From positions 124,001-188,000 of the forward strand of contig NZ_NRRB01000006.1 of NCBI RefSeq assembly GCF_002282895.1: 64,000 nt of DNA. Reading direction: 5' to 3'. The notes beneath the pieces are model-generated. The model had not been told where the DNA came from, did not search any database, and saw only the letters and a list, made by a program, of their open reading frames with translations. The stretch comes from Paraferrimonas haliotis (GTDB lineage Bacteria > Pseudomonadota > Gammaproteobacteria > Enterobacterales > Shewanellaceae). This document shows, piece by piece, positions 1 through 8,945 of this stretch; the first letter of the stretch is position 1; the number at the start of each line of letters is the position of its first letter. The translations under genes and the position numbers were made by a program.

Positions 1-2
1 AT

Positions 3-1694
3 GTTGCGGTAACCGGTAAGGTTCCGGAAGAATCCGGCTTCTTAACTCAAATTTTCATTTCTTGGTTCCCAATGTTACTGCTCATTGGTGTGTGGATTTT
101 CTTCATGCGTCAAATGCAAGGCGGTGGCGGTAAAGGCGCCATGTCGTTTGGTAAGAGTAAAGCGCGCCTAATGGGCGAAGACCAAATTAAAACCACCTTT
201 GCTGACGTCGCGGGTTGTGACGAAGCCAAAGAGGAAGTTGGCGAGTTGGTGGATTACCTTCGCGACCCAACCAAATTCCAAAAATTAGGCGGACGCATTC
301 CTACCGGTGTACTTATGGTCGGTCCTCCAGGTACGGGTAAAACCTTATTAGCCAAAGCCATCGCCGGTGAAGCAAAAGTACCATTCTTCACAATCTCCGG
401 TTCGGATTTTGTTGAAATGTTCGTTGGTGTGGGTGCTTCCCGTGTTCGTGACATGTTTGAGCAAGCTAAAAAGTCAGCGCCTTGTATCATCTTCATCGAT
501 GAGATTGATGCCGTAGGTCGCCAACGTGGTGCCGGTCTTGGTGGTGGTCACGATGAGCGTGAGCAAACCCTTAACCAAATGTTGGTGGAAATGGATGGCT
601 TTGACGGTAACGAAGGCATCATTGTTATTGCTGCAACAAACCGACCAGACGTGCTCGACCCAGCCTTGTTGCGTCCGGGACGTTTTGACCGCCAAGTGGT
701 GGTGGGACTGCCAGACGTACGTGGTCGTGAACAAATCCTTAAAGTTCACATGCGCAAAGTACCGATTGGTGATGACGTTAAAGCCAGCTTGATTGCTCGC
801 GGTACTCCAGGTTTCTCGGGTGCCGATTTGGCCAACCTTGTTAACGAAGCGGCCTTGTTTGCAGCGCGCAACTCTAAGCGCTTAGTGGGCATGGAAGAGT
901 TTGAACGCGCCAAAGATAAAATCATGATGGGTGCTGAACGTCGGTCTATGGTGATGAGCGAGCCTGAAAAGGAAATGACCGCTTATCACGAAGCAGGCCA
1001 CGCCATTGTTGGGCGTATGGTGCCTGAGCACGATCCGGTTTATAAGGTCTCTATTATTCCTCGCGGTCGAGCTCTAGGTGTGACCATGTACTTGCCAGAG
1101 CAAGACAGAGTGAGCCATTCCAAACAGCATCTTGAAAGCATGATTTCCAGCTTATTTGGTGGTCGTTTGGCGGAAGAAATCATCTTTGGTAAAGATAAAG
1201 TAACCACCGGCGCCTCTAATGACATTGAGCGGGCTACCGACATTGCTCGCAAGATGGTGACCCAATGGGGCTTGAGTGAGCGTTTGGGCCCAATGCTTTA
1301 TGCCGAAGAAGACGGTGAGGTGTTCTTAGGTCGCTCAATGGCCAAAGCTTCGCACATGTCAGAAGACACGGCGCGGGTTATCGATGAAGAAATTAAAGCC
1401 GTCATTGACAGCAATTATCAGCGTGCTGAGCAGATCCTAAAAGACAACATGGATATCCTGCATGCCATGAAAGACGCGTTAATGAAGTACGAAACCATTG
1501 ATGCCGCTCAAATCGATGACTTAATGGAACGCAAAGACGTGCGACCACCGGCGGATTGGACCGATGGTGATGACAGCAACGACAAAAGCTCTGGCCAATC
1601 CGCTGCCGCGGATGCTGAGCCTGAAGTGAAAGCTGATGCCTCACAAGACAAGCCTGCTGACAACGGCGAACCAGACCAAGCGCCCGCAAAGTAG
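3..1694 (+). CDS. ftsH: ATP-dependent zinc metalloprotease FtsH (5' end outside window)
   Basis: Inner-membrane AAA+ zinc protease that degrades misfolded membrane proteins and short-lived cytoplasmic regulators. The reading frame is open from base 3, upstream of the first ATG at 72, and the residues before that ATG (through FISWFPM) match the second membrane segment region of FtsH, so the true start lies before the window. Visible: the second membrane segment, Walker A GPPGTGKT, Walker B IIFIDEID, the arginine-finger region RPGRFDRQ, and the HEAGH zinc site of the M41 peptidase domain. The C-terminus is an acidic, Ala/Asp/Glu-rich tail that probably is not conserved. In E. coli and relatives folP follows ftsH directly; here three genes intervene. 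A hairpin terminator follows. Confidence 0.97.
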   Translation, partial: VAVTGKVPEESGFLTQIFISWFPMLLLIGVWIFFMRQMQGGGGKGAMSFGKSKARLMGEDQIKTTFADVAGCDEAKEEVGELVDYLRDPTKFQKLGGRIPTGVLMVGPPGTGKTLLAKAIAGEAKVPFFTISGSDFVEMFVGVGASRVRDMFEQAKKSAPCIIFIDEIDAVGRQRGAGLGGGHDEREQTLNQMLVEMDGFDGNEGIIVIAATNRPDVLDPALLRPGRFDRQVVVGLPDVRGREQILKVHMRKVPIGDDVKASLIARGTPGFSGADLANLVNEAALFAARNSKRLVGMEEFERAKDKIMMGAERRSMVMSEPEKEMTAYHEAGHAIVGRMVPEHDPVYKVSIIPRGRALGVTMYLPEQDRVSHSKQHLESMISSLFGGRLAEEIIFGKDKVTTGASNDIERATDIARKMVTQWGLSERLGPMLYAEEDGEVFLGRSMAKASHMSEDTARVIDEEIKAVIDSNYQRAEQILKDNMDILHAMKDALMKYETIDAAQIDDLMERKDVRPPADWTDGDDSNDKSSGQSAAADAEPEVKADASQDKPADNGEPDQAPAK

Positions 1695-1711
1695 CCTGTC
1701 GCGCTCATACA

Positions 1712-1746
1712 AAGCCCTGCATCTTAGCGGGGCTTTTTCATTTTTC
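1712..1746 (+). terminator. Rho-independent terminator of ftsH
   Basis: An AGCCC-GC / GC-GGGCT stem around a short ATCTTA loop is followed by a T-rich run. It lies 18 bases after the ftsH stop and ends just before the next gene's ribosome binding site. Confidence 0.75.
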
Positions 1747-1764
1747 TAGATAGGATTGATTGCA

Positions 1765-3042
1765 ATGGGATTTGATAAGCTAGGGTTGTCGAGCGAGCTG
1801 CTTAACAGCCTCAGTGCATTGGGTTTTAGCTCCCCAACGCCAATACAAACACAAGCCATCCCAGTATTATTGCAAGGTCATGATGTGTTGGCAGCAGCGC
1901 AAACGGGTACGGGTAAAACCGCGGCCTTTGGGTTGCCGTTGATGCAGCACTTGCTGCAAGCGCATAACCCGGCTGAAAGGGGCCACACCAAGGCGTTAAT
2001 TCTAACCCCTACTCGAGAGTTGGCTCAGCAAGTGCTCGATAGCCTTAAAGCCCTTAACCAACATCTATCCAATGAGCAACAGTTTAAGCTTGTGGCTGTG
2101 TACGGTGGCGTTAGCATTAAAGCTCAACAGGCGAAGTTGGACGAGGGCGTCGACATACTCGTCGCCACACCAGGTCGACTGTTGGATCACGTTTACAGTA
2201 AAAAATTGTCGCTAAAAACGTGCCAGTTTGTGGTTTTTGATGAAGCCGATCGAATGTTGGATATGGGCTTTATGCCCGACATCAAAAAGGTGTTAAGGCT
2301 CTTACCTAAGCAACCACAAATGGCGTTATTTTCCGCCACCTTTTCTGCAGCCATCAAACGACTGGCCTATGGCATGATGCAAACGCCTAAGGAAATATCG
2401 GTCAGTCCAAGTAACAGCGCTGCTGAATTAGTTGAGCAAATGGTTTATCCGGTGGATAAAAAGCGTAAAGCGGAATTACTGGCGCACCTTATTGGGCAGC
2501 GAAACTGGCAGCAGGTATTGGTGTTTGTGCGCACCAAAGAAGGCAGTGAAGCACTGGCAAAAGAGCTCGGCAAAGACGGCATTCAGGCCAGTGCGATTAA
2601 CGGCGATAAATCCCAAGGCGCTCGTCAAAGAGCGTTAGACGACTTTAAAGCGGGCAAGCTACGAGCGCTTATCGCGACCGACGTTGCCGCACGTGGGCTT
2701 GATATTCACCAGCTTGAACAGGTGGTCAATTTCGATATGCCGTTTAAAGCGGAAGACTATGTGCATCGCATCGGACGAACCGGTCGCGCCGGCCATAAAG
2801 GGCTGGCTATCTCTTTGATGAGTCAGAGTGAAGAGGGCATGTTGGCCCAAATCGAGCGCTTGTTAGATGAGCGTTTGCCGCAGCAGTGGTTAAGCGGTTA
2901 CGAACCCTCTGAGGACTCAGGCGACATCGATACTGGCCATCGCAACAGCAAACCCCTTAGCGCCAATGCACAGCGTCGTAAGCTTAAGCAGCAAATGCTT
3001 AAAGACGCGGGCTTGCTCAAAAAGAAAAAACGTCGCCGCTAG
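1765..3042 (+). CDS. DEAD-box ATP-dependent RNA helicase, RhlE type
   Basis: Cytoplasmic RNA helicase of the RhlE group, expected to act in ribosome maturation, RNA turnover or cold adaptation. In order: an N-terminal Q motif (GF..PTPIQ), Walker A AQTGTGKT, PTRELAQQ, TPGRLLD, DEAD box DEADRMLDMGF, SAT motif, RGLDI and the HRIGRTGRAG motif VI. The C-terminus ends in a Lys/Arg-rich basic tail (KKKKRRR), usual in RhlE-like proteins. ATG 1765 is chosen over an upstream TTG at 1756 because the TAGGA ribosome binding site sits about 9 bases before it. The gene is inserted between ftsH and folP, which are adjacent in E. coli. RhlE versus a related DEAD-box subgroup is judged by N-terminal similarity only. 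Confidence 0.9.
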   Translation: MGFDKLGLSSELLNSLSALGFSSPTPIQTQAIPVLLQGHDVLAAAQTGTGKTAAFGLPLMQHLLQAHNPAERGHTKALILTPTRELAQQVLDSLKALNQHLSNEQQFKLVAVYGGVSIKAQQAKLDEGVDILVATPGRLLDHVYSKKLSLKTCQFVVFDEADRMLDMGFMPDIKKVLRLLPKQPQMALFSATFSAAIKRLAYGMMQTPKEISVSPSNSAAELVEQMVYPVDKKRKAELLAHLIGQRNWQQVLVFVRTKEGSEALAKELGKDGIQASAINGDKSQGARQRALDDFKAGKLRALIATDVAARGLDIHQLEQVVNFDMPFKAEDYVHRIGRTGRAGHKGLAISLMSQSEEGMLAQIERLLDERLPQQWLSGYEPSEDSGDIDTGHRNSKPLSANAQRRKLKQQMLKDAGLLKKKKRRR

Positions 3043-3138
3043 CGCTCACCAACAACAGCTCGGTTTTACTGAGGGGTTTGCGTCTAGGCTTTTTCATCGT
3101 TCAATGTATAGTTAAGGATATTCGAATAAGCGGCTTTT

Positions 3139-4137
3139 GTGAGCCATAAGAGAGGTCTAGCAGTGCAGTTAGCACCGGTGTCTGTAGCTTTAACATCTCT
3201 GTTGTTAATTGGCCCTAGCCTAGCGCAAGACAGTCGTTTTGCTGTGCAGCTTGATAATGACATTATTTTGGGTAGCGATGGCGACTATACCGGTGGCTTA
3301 ATGCTGAATTGGTATGGCAACAGTGTCGCTGCTTCAGAGCAATTGCATTGGCTTCATCGTTGGCGAACGCCTTTGTTGTTTGGGGAAGGCGGCCGCTATC
3401 AAGCGGGAATATCGCTACAACAACGACTTTGGACGCCCAAAGAAATCGCCTTAGACACTCCGCAACCGACCGATAGGCCTTACGCGGGGGTGTTGCAGCT
3501 TGAGTCGAGTTTGGCTTACTACAACACGCACCTCGCGCAAAAGAGTTGGTTGAGTGTGGGGGTTATAGGGCCGTCATCGCAAGCGGCCGGTTTTCAAAAA
3601 CAGATTCATCGCTGGACCGGCTCAACGCCGCCACAAGGGTGGCAATATCAAGTACAAGACCAATTCATTGCACAGTACGCCCACGAAGTGGATTGGCTCG
3701 TCAATCGTTATCAATTGGGCGAGCAGCAATTGGAATTAAGCACCAGCGCCTACGGCAACCTTGGTAACTTAAGAAGCGAAGCCTTGTTCAGTATGAACTT
3801 ACGTTATGGCCGAGGTCTTGAGCAGAGCTTTGGAGGGGCTTCAAATCACTTTAACCATAATGGCTCGCTGAAACCGCTGTCGAAGCGTTTTAGTTACCAG
3901 CCTTACATGCGCATTGCAGCGGGCTATCGATTTCACGATCTCACCATCACAGGCAAAGTACCTTACGACAATCTCACCACCGTTGAGCCATTGCGTATTG
4001 AAGGGCAGCTTGGTGTGCTATTGGCTTTTAATGGCTGGGGTTTGGATTTTAGCTTAACCCAGTATCATAAAGACTATCAGCAAAACAGCAGTAACTGGCA
4101 ACGCTATGCTCAACTCGGATTTTACGTCGGACTTTAA
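3139..4137 (+). CDS. LpxR-like outer-membrane lipid A deacylase family protein (DUF2219)
   Basis: Predicted outer-membrane beta-barrel of the LpxR/DUF2219 family, whose characterised member removes the 3'-acyloxyacyl chain of lipid A. Support: a signal peptide ending near SLAQ, the family's N-terminal pattern FAVQ.DND....D.DYT.G, the TDRPYAG motif, and a C-terminal strand ending in aromatic FYVGL. About 330 residues is usual for the family. GTG 3139 gives a positively charged signal-peptide N-region (SHKR); GTG 3163 has a better ribosome binding site (GAGAGGT) but loses the charge, so the start is uncertain. The stop overlaps by four bases the stop of the convergent downstream gene. Catalytic function is inferred from family only. 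Confidence 0.8.
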   Translation: MSHKRGLAVQLAPVSVALTSLLLIGPSLAQDSRFAVQLDNDIILGSDGDYTGGLMLNWYGNSVAASEQLHWLHRWRTPLLFGEGGRYQAGISLQQRLWTPKEIALDTPQPTDRPYAGVLQLESSLAYYNTHLAQKSWLSVGVIGPSSQAAGFQKQIHRWTGSTPPQGWQYQVQDQFIAQYAHEVDWLVNRYQLGEQQLELSTSAYGNLGNLRSEALFSMNLRYGRGLEQSFGGASNHFNHNGSLKPLSKRFSYQPYMRIAAGYRFHDLTITGKVPYDNLTTVEPLRIEGQLGVLLAFNGWGLDFSLTQYHKDYQQNSSNWQRYAQLGFYVGL

Positions 4138-4511
4138 GATGCCGGCAGCCCTCGAGGGCGCTTAACCACCACATAAGCCTGTTTTTTGCGATTAAAACGA
4201 TAGTACTGATCGGCAAATTGATAATATTCAACGCCGCCCACTACCCACTTGGTATAGCCTACTGGCAGCACTTTTACCTCAACGCCCAGTGGTGCACTGA
4301 CAATCTGATAACTGCTGCGATAGGGCCTGTAATAATAACCTTGATAGTACCAATAGCGATGGCCGCGATGATGCAAATGCACGTGGCCTTTGGGTAAATG
4401 CTTTACTACTTTGGGCGATTTAGCTTTGGCAAACGCATCGCCAACATACAGGGCATTAGCCGCGACAGCCATAAATAGGGTTAGAACCAGAGCACTCAAT
4501 CGTTGAATCAT
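4134..4511 (-). CDS. Small exported Tyr/His-rich protein (DUF6515-like)
   Basis: A 125-residue exported protein of unknown function. The start is set at the ATG read from 4511, because GGAAGG lies just upstream and it begins a normal signal peptide (MIQRLSALVLTLFMAV, cleavage near ALYVGDAFA). The mature part is basic and rich in Tyr and His, with HRGHRYWYYQGYYYRPY followed by a segment carrying V..LP.GYTKWVVGGVEYYQFADQYYR. That layout resembles the DUF6515 family of short periplasmic or cell-surface proteins. It is convergent with, and overlaps by four bases, the LpxR-like gene. Confidence 0.7.
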   Translation of the reverse strand: MIQRLSALVLTLFMAVAANALYVGDAFAKAKSPKVVKHLPKGHVHLHHRGHRYWYYQGYYYRPYRSSYQIVSAPLGVEVKVLPVGYTKWVVGGVEYYQFADQYYRFNRKKQAYVVVKRPRGLPAS

Positions 4512-4591
4512 ACATACCTTCCAGTAACCACTATTGTAACCCTTCGAGTGTAAAGAAACGTCAACTTGTTCAAAGTTAAGCAATGATGATT

Positions 4592-4620
4592 TTGGCCAGA
4601 TTGCTACTCTCTAGTATACA
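4592..4620 (+). promoter_or_regulatory. Predicted sigma-70 promoter for folP-glmM
   Basis: TTGGCC at 4592-4597 and TATACA at 4615-4620 are separated by 17 bases, 36 bases before the folP ATG. It would give folP-glmM its own promoter now that they are separated from ftsH. By-eye match only. Confidence 0.5.
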
Positions 4621-4655
4621 ATAACACTAGTAACAACAGCGGCTAGAAGTAATTA

Positions 4656-5498
4656 ATGAAAACCTTAGCGTTTAAAAGAAAAACACTCGACCTCAGCCAG
4701 CCTCAGGTGATGGGCATTTTAAATACCACTCCCGATTCGTTTTCCGATGGTGGCCGATATCAGCAGTTGCAAGCGGCGATTGAGCAAGGGCTGGCCATGG
4801 TAAAAGCGGGCGCAACCCTATTAGATATTGGCGGTGAATCCACGCGGCCCGGCGCTAAGGACGTTGGCGTCGATGAAGAGCTTGATCGCGTCATTCCGGT
4901 AATACGGGGCATACGCCAATTCGATAGCAACACCTTGATTTCGGTAGATACCTCTAAGCCAGAGGTGATGTTAGCTGCGGTGGAAGCCGGGGCCGATATG
5001 ATTAATGATGTATACGCCTTACGTCGAGAAGGGGCACTGCAAGCCGCCGCCGAATGTCAGGTGCCGGTTTGCTTGATGCACATGCAAGGGGAACCGAGGA
5101 CCATGCAAGCAAACCCCAGTTATGACGATTTGATTACCGACATCAACGCTTTCTTTGAAGAACGCATTTTGGCCTGCCTTGAGGCGGGGATCGCCAAAGA
5201 GTTGTTGCTGTTAGACCCAGGTTTGGGCTTTGGAAAAAGCTTAGTCCACAATTATCAAATCATGAATCAGCTCAAACGTTTTAGTAAATTTGAACTGCCA
5301 CTATTGGTTGGGGCATCGCGAAAGAGTATGATTGGCACATTACTTAATAAGCCAGTGCAGCAGCGAGTCGCGGGCAGTGTTAGTGCCGCGTTATACGCTG
5401 CCGTTAACGGCGCTCAAATTCTAAGAGTTCACGACGTTGCACAAACCTGCGATGCGTTGGCTGTTTGGACAGCCTGTGAGAACCCAATAATTACATAA
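4656..5498 (+). CDS. folP: Dihydropteroate synthase
   Basis: Condenses 6-hydroxymethyl-7,8-dihydropterin pyrophosphate with p-aminobenzoate to give dihydropteroate in folate synthesis; target of sulfonamides. The 280-residue TIM-barrel protein carries [15 protein letters not shown] near the N-terminus, the pABA loop with ESTRPG, the DMINDV strand, DPGLGFGK and the pterin/phosphate-binding [10 protein letters not shown]. Length and start match the family. Its TAA shares one base with the glmM ATG, so folP and glmM are translationally coupled, as in most gammaproteobacteria. Confidence 0.97.
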   Translation: MKTLAFKRKTLDLSQPQVMGILNTTPDSFSDGGRYQQLQAAIEQGLAMVKAGATLLDIGGESTRPGAKDVGVDEELDRVIPVIRGIRQFDSNTLISVDTSKPEVMLAAVEAGADMINDVYALRREGALQAAAECQVPVCLMHMQGEPRTMQANPSYDDLITDINAFFEERILACLEAGIAKELLLLDPGLGFGKSLVHNYQIMNQLKRFSKFELPLLVGASRKSMIGTLLNKPVQQRVAGSVSAALYAAVNGAQILRVHDVAQTCDALAVWTACENPIIT

Positions 5499-6847
5499 TG
5501 GATGTTAACGTGACCCAAAGAAAATTTTTCGGAACCGACGGTATTCGTGGCAAAGTGGGCGAAGGCAAGCTAACCCCGGAACTGGTACTTAAGCTGGGCT
5601 GGGCTGCTGGCCGAGTCTTGTCTCGACAGGGAACCAATAAGGTGATTGTAGGTAAAGATACCCGTATTAGCGGCTACCTGTTTGAAAGCGCTTTGGAAGC
5701 GGGTTTGTCCGCCGCCGGATTAAACGTTCGTCTACTGGGCCCAATGCCTACTCCCGCGGTGGCTTATCTCACTCGCACCTTTCGGGCAGAAGCCGGGATT
5801 GTGATTAGCGCATCTCATAACCCTTATTACGATAACGGCATCAAGTTCTTCTCAAGCGATGGCTCGAAGCTGGATGACCAAATTGAACGCGCCATCGAAG
5901 CTGAGCTGGAAAAACCTCTGCGTTGCGTAGAATCATCTAAGCTTGGAAAGGTGCGCCGAATTGAAGACGCCGCTGGGCGTTACATTGAACACTGTAAGAG
6001 TCATTTTCCACTCAATACTACCCTTGAAGGCCTCAAATTAGTGGTGGATTGTGCCCATGGCGCTACCTACCACATCGCCCCAAGAGTATTTAAAGAGCTT
6101 GGAGCCGAAGTCATTGCTATTGGTAATGAGCCTAATGGCATAAACATCAACGACGGTTATGGCGCTACTAGCATGGCCAACATCCGTGAAGCTGTGGTTC
6201 GCGAGCAAGCGGATCTGGGTATTGCCATTGATGGCGATGGTGATCGCATTATGTTAGTGGATCACTTTGGCAACGTTGTCGATGGTGACCAAATTCTGTA
6301 TATCTTGGCCAAAGACGGGCAACAGCACGGCACCCTAGAAGGCGGTGTTGTGGGTACCTTAATGAGTAACCTTGGCCTTGAGCTAAAACTGGAAGAAATG
6401 AAGATTCCGTTTGAACGCTCGAAAGTGGGCGATCGCTACGTAATGGAAAAACTGCGTCAGAACGGCTGGCACATTGGTGGTGAAAACTCTGGCCATATTT
6501 TAGATCTTCATCATGCAACTACCGGCGATGCAACGGTTGCTGGGGTGCTGGTGTTGGCGGCGCTGCAACGCGCTAACTGTTCGCTGCATGAGTTTGTAAA
6601 AGACCTGGCTATGTTACCGCAAGTATTAATTAACGTGCGCTACAACGACGGTGGTGAGCCTTTGTCGAGCGATGCGGTACTCGCAGAAAAAGCTGCTGTG
6701 GAACAAGAGCTTGGCAAGCGAGGGCGAGTATTGTTGCGTAAATCCGGTACCGAACCTTTGATTCGTGTCATGGTGGAAGGGGACAACCAGCAACAGGTTC
6801 AAGCCTGTGCCGAGCGCATCGCCTCAGCAGTGAGCGAAGCCAGTTAA
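5498..6847 (+). CDS. glmM: Phosphoglucosamine mutase
   Basis: Interconverts glucosamine-6-phosphate and glucosamine-1-phosphate, feeding UDP-GlcNAc for peptidoglycan and LPS. Visible: N-terminal [11 protein letters not shown], the phosphoserine loop ISASHNP (active Ser about residue 106), the metal-binding DGDGDR loop, the GGENSGH sugar-binding loop and the C-terminal [12 protein letters not shown] phosphate-binding loop. The 449 residues match the family. The ATG at 5498 overlaps the folP stop; a GTG at 5510 would give a length closer to the E. coli protein and cannot be excluded. Confidence 0.97.
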   Translation: MDVNVTQRKFFGTDGIRGKVGEGKLTPELVLKLGWAAGRVLSRQGTNKVIVGKDTRISGYLFESALEAGLSAAGLNVRLLGPMPTPAVAYLTRTFRAEAGIVISASHNPYYDNGIKFFSSDGSKLDDQIERAIEAELEKPLRCVESSKLGKVRRIEDAAGRYIEHCKSHFPLNTTLEGLKLVVDCAHGATYHIAPRVFKELGAEVIAIGNEPNGININDGYGATSMANIREAVVREQADLGIAIDGDGDRIMLVDHFGNVVDGDQILYILAKDGQQHGTLEGGVVGTLMSNLGLELKLEEMKIPFERSKVGDRYVMEKLRQNGWHIGGENSGHILDLHHATTGDATVAGVLVLAALQRANCSLHEFVKDLAMLPQVLINVRYNDGGEPLSSDAVLAEKAAVEQELGKRGRVLLRKSGTEPLIRVMVEGDNQQQVQACAERIASAVSEAS

Positions 6848-6924
6848 TTGCTAAGTCGAGTTGCCTAGCTTAGCTCGGTACGTTTAAAAAACCGACAGAC
6901 ACCCCAAGTTTCCGATTCTGCCTC

Positions 6925-6953
6925 TTGTAACTGAGGGGCAGGTTAGATATCAT
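6925..6953 (+). promoter_or_regulatory. Predicted sigma-70 promoter of tpiA
   Basis: TTGTAA at 6925-6930 and TATCAT at 6948-6953 with a 17-base spacer, 28 bases upstream of the tpiA ATG. By-eye consensus match. Confidence 0.45.
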
Positions 6954-6980
6954 TCCCGCCGCTTTAATAGGAGAGGTTTT

Positions 6981-7766
6981 ATGACGTCAAGACGTCCAGT
7001 CCTTGCCGGTAACTGGAAGATGAATGGTAATCTTCAGTTAGCGCAGGAGCTAGTAGCTAAGTTTTCTAGCGAATTAGATAGCGACGCAGTCGAGGTGGTG
7101 CTTTGCCCACCGGCCGTATTCCTTGCAAACGTGAAGCAACTGCTTGAGCAAAATGCAGCAGCATTGGCTGGCACCCGTATCGGTGTTGGTGGTCAAAATG
7201 CCAGCGCCTTAGACGGCGGAGCGCATACGGGCGAAATTGCTGCTAGCATGTTAGCCAGCGTAGGCTGTGATTACGTGATTTTAGGTCACTCTGAGCGCCG
7301 CGCCATGTATGGTGATACCACAGTAAGCGTTGCTGAAAAGTTTGCCAAAGCGATAGCCAACGGACTTATACCCATTTTGTGTGTGGGAGAGTCTGAAAGC
7401 GAACGCCAACAAGGCAACACTTTCGATGTCATTGCCGCCGATCTTGAAAAAGTGGTGGAAACCAATGGGAAGCGAGCGTTCGATAATGCTATCATCGCCT
7501 ATGAACCATTATGGGCGATAGGAACAGGTAATAGTGCCACCCCGGAGCAGGCGCAAGAAGTACACGCCTTTATTCGTGCACACTTGGCGAAAATCAGCGA
7601 TTCTGATGCCAATGCGGTTCGAATTTTGTATGGCGGTAGCGTGACACCGGATAATGCCGTTGAGTTGTTTGCTCAAGCAGACGTAGACGGTGGCCTAATT
7701 GGCGGCGCTAGTTTGGATGCCGACAAGTTTATTAATTTATGCCAAATGGCAGTGAGTGCGAAATAA
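6981..7766 (+). CDS. tpiA: Triosephosphate isomerase
   Basis: Glycolytic and gluconeogenic enzyme interconverting dihydroxyacetone phosphate and glyceraldehyde-3-phosphate. All catalytic elements are present: NWKMNG with Lys13, the GHSERR loop with the catalytic His, [11 protein letters not shown] with the catalytic Glu, and the phosphate-binding GGSV and GLIGGASL loops. The 261 residues are normal. An AGGAGAGG ribosome binding site precedes the ATG. The glmM-tpiA-secG order occurs in Vibrio/Shewanella-type genomes, whereas E. coli has tpiA elsewhere. Confidence 0.98.
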   Translation: MTSRRPVLAGNWKMNGNLQLAQELVAKFSSELDSDAVEVVLCPPAVFLANVKQLLEQNAAALAGTRIGVGGQNASALDGGAHTGEIAASMLASVGCDYVILGHSERRAMYGDTTVSVAEKFAKAIANGLIPILCVGESESERQQGNTFDVIAADLEKVVETNGKRAFDNAIIAYEPLWAIGTGNSATPEQAQEVHAFIRAHLAKISDSDANAVRILYGGSVTPDNAVELFAQADVDGGLIGGASLDADKFINLCQMAVSAK

Positions 7767-7770
7767 AATT

Positions 7771-8109
7771 ATGTATGAAGTACTAATCGTTTGTTATTTG
7801 TTGGTAGCTATTGGCCTAGTAGGTCTGATACTTATCCAGCAAGGTAAAGGTGCCGATATGGGCGCATCGTTTGGCGCAGGCGCCTCGGGAACTCTGTTCG
7901 GCTCTAGCGGTTCAGGTAACTTCCTTACTCGTACAACGTCAATATTGGCGATTACTTTCTTTGTATTGAGTCTGCTCATTGGTCGCATGAGTGCGCACCA
8001 CAACAAAGCAGATGAATCTTGGAATGATCTCAGTGAAGCGGGCACCGCAGTTCAGCTACCAGCTGATGCACCAGCACCGGCACCACAAGAAGACAAGATT
8101 CCAGAATAA
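7771..8109 (+). CDS. secG: Preprotein translocase subunit SecG
   Basis: Small inner-membrane subunit of the SecYEG translocon that assists SecA-driven export. The protein has two membrane segments around a conserved loop with [34 protein letters not shown]-type residues, followed by an acidic, Pro/Ala-rich cytoplasmic tail. ATG 7771 is preferred because MYEVLIV begins as other SecG proteins do; a GTG at 7756 overlaps tpiA. tRNA-Leu follows directly, as in E. coli (secG-leuU). Confidence 0.93.
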   Translation: MYEVLIVCYLLVAIGLVGLILIQQGKGADMGASFGAGASGTLFGSSGSGNFLTRTTSILAITFFVLSLLIGRMSAHHNKADESWNDLSEAGTAVQLPADAPAPAPQEDKIPE

Positions 8110-8122
8110 ACAAGCAATCTTT

Positions 8123-8209
8123 GCGGATGTGCTGAAATTGGTAGACAGGCAACGTTGAGGTCGTTGTGCTCGAAAGGGCGTGAGGGTTCAAGTCCCTCCA
8201 TCCGCACCA
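8123..8209 (+). tRNA. leuU: tRNA-Leu (anticodon GAG)
   Basis: An 87-base class II tRNA. The acceptor stem GCGGATG pairs with CATCCGC, followed by A and an encoded CCA. The anticodon stem CAACG/CGTTG encloses the loop TTGAGGT, giving anticodon GAG. There is a long variable arm and a GGTTCAAGTCC T-loop. Its position after secG matches leuU of E. coli. Confidence 0.97.
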
Positions 8210-8215
8210 TATTAA

Positions 8216-8247
8216 AAAGCTCGATACTTAGGTATCGAGCTTTTTTT
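8216..8247 (+). terminator. Rho-independent terminator after tRNA-Leu
   Basis: A perfect 10-bp stem AGCTCGATAC/GTATCGAGCT with a 4-base loop followed by seven or more T, a few bases after the tRNA 3' end. Confidence 0.9.
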
Positions 8248-8261
8248 ATGCAGTTGTCTAA

Positions 8262-8675
8262 TCAGATATCCGGTGGAGGCATTATATCCGTTCTTGGAAA
8301 TCGAGACACTTTAGTTTCAACATCTATTAAATTGCCGTCCGAATCGTAATAATAGATAAAGATGACTACGACCACCTCTGTCGCTGTGTAATTTATGAAA
8401 GGGTCACTAACCTTTATAGTTCCAGCTCCGTTGCTACTAGACGTTGTAGCTTGAAATTGTTCGCCTGAGTTCTTGCTATTACCGCTTGCGGAGAGCTTTG
8501 CTGTCTGATCAACTTTTATTGGAAAAGCCTTAGTCTTAAGCACTTTTCCATACTCATCTAACTGCTGAACAAGCACGTCAGTTCCAAGTTGACTTACTCG
8601 TATACAATCCTGATAACAGTCATTTAAGTTTGCGTTGGCAGCAAATGATGATGTCCAGAAAAGCAGACAGAGCAA
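8262..8675 (-). CDS. Small exported protein of unknown function, start unclear
   Basis: About 137 residues; no family recognised. The N-terminus looks like a signal peptide (KKLLLCLLFWTSSFAANA when read slightly upstream) followed by a short mature region with a DCYQDC cysteine pair, a strand-rich middle (TATEVVVVIFIYYYDSDGN) and a Pro-rich end. The frame has no ATG: only TTG at 8675 or a CTG upstream. An ATG exists at about 8686-8688 in another frame, and removing a single G there would give a perfect MKKLLL signal peptide. The start may therefore be frameshifted or non-canonical. It reads against the flanking tRNA and transporter genes. Confidence 0.5.
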   Translation of the reverse strand: MLCLLFWTSSFAANANLNDCYQDCIRVSQLGTDVLVQQLDEYGKVLKTKAFPIKVDQTAKLSASGNSKNSGEQFQATTSSSNGAGTIKVSDPFINYTATEVVVVIFIYYYDSDGNLIDVETKVSRFPRTDIMPPPDI

Positions 8676-8697
8676 CAGTTTTTTCCATTTATCATAT

Positions 8698-8780
8698 CTT
8701 TGTGTTCCCTCTTTGTGTTCCCTCTTTGTGTTGGTTAAAAAACGTACTAACCTAGCTAAGCTAGCATACCCCCCCCCCCT
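8698..8780. repeat. Short tandem repeat and an 11-base C tract upstream of the small exported gene
   Basis: A 14-base unit (CTTTGTGTTCCCTC) occurs about two and a half times at 8698-8730, and a homopolymer of 11 C lies at 8769-8779. Both lie in the upstream region of the minus-strand gene. The rest of 8676-8945 shows no gene; it holds the ribosome binding site of the transporter that follows. Confidence 0.7.
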
Positions 8781-8945
8781 TCATTCAAGTCCTCCAATAA
8801 GCACCGCCCTGTCCTGGTATAGGTTCCCCTTTTTCACCCCATAATCCCACGGGATCACACAGAAAGCAGCACCAGTCTTTGGTTTAATCGGAAAATACAC
8901 GACCCCAAGCGGGCAGTTTTTCTCATTACCACAGAGGTCATTCGT

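Noticed and set aside
8155-8349. Open frame starting within tRNA-Leu
   Set aside because: It overlaps the tRNA and its terminator and has no ribosome binding site.
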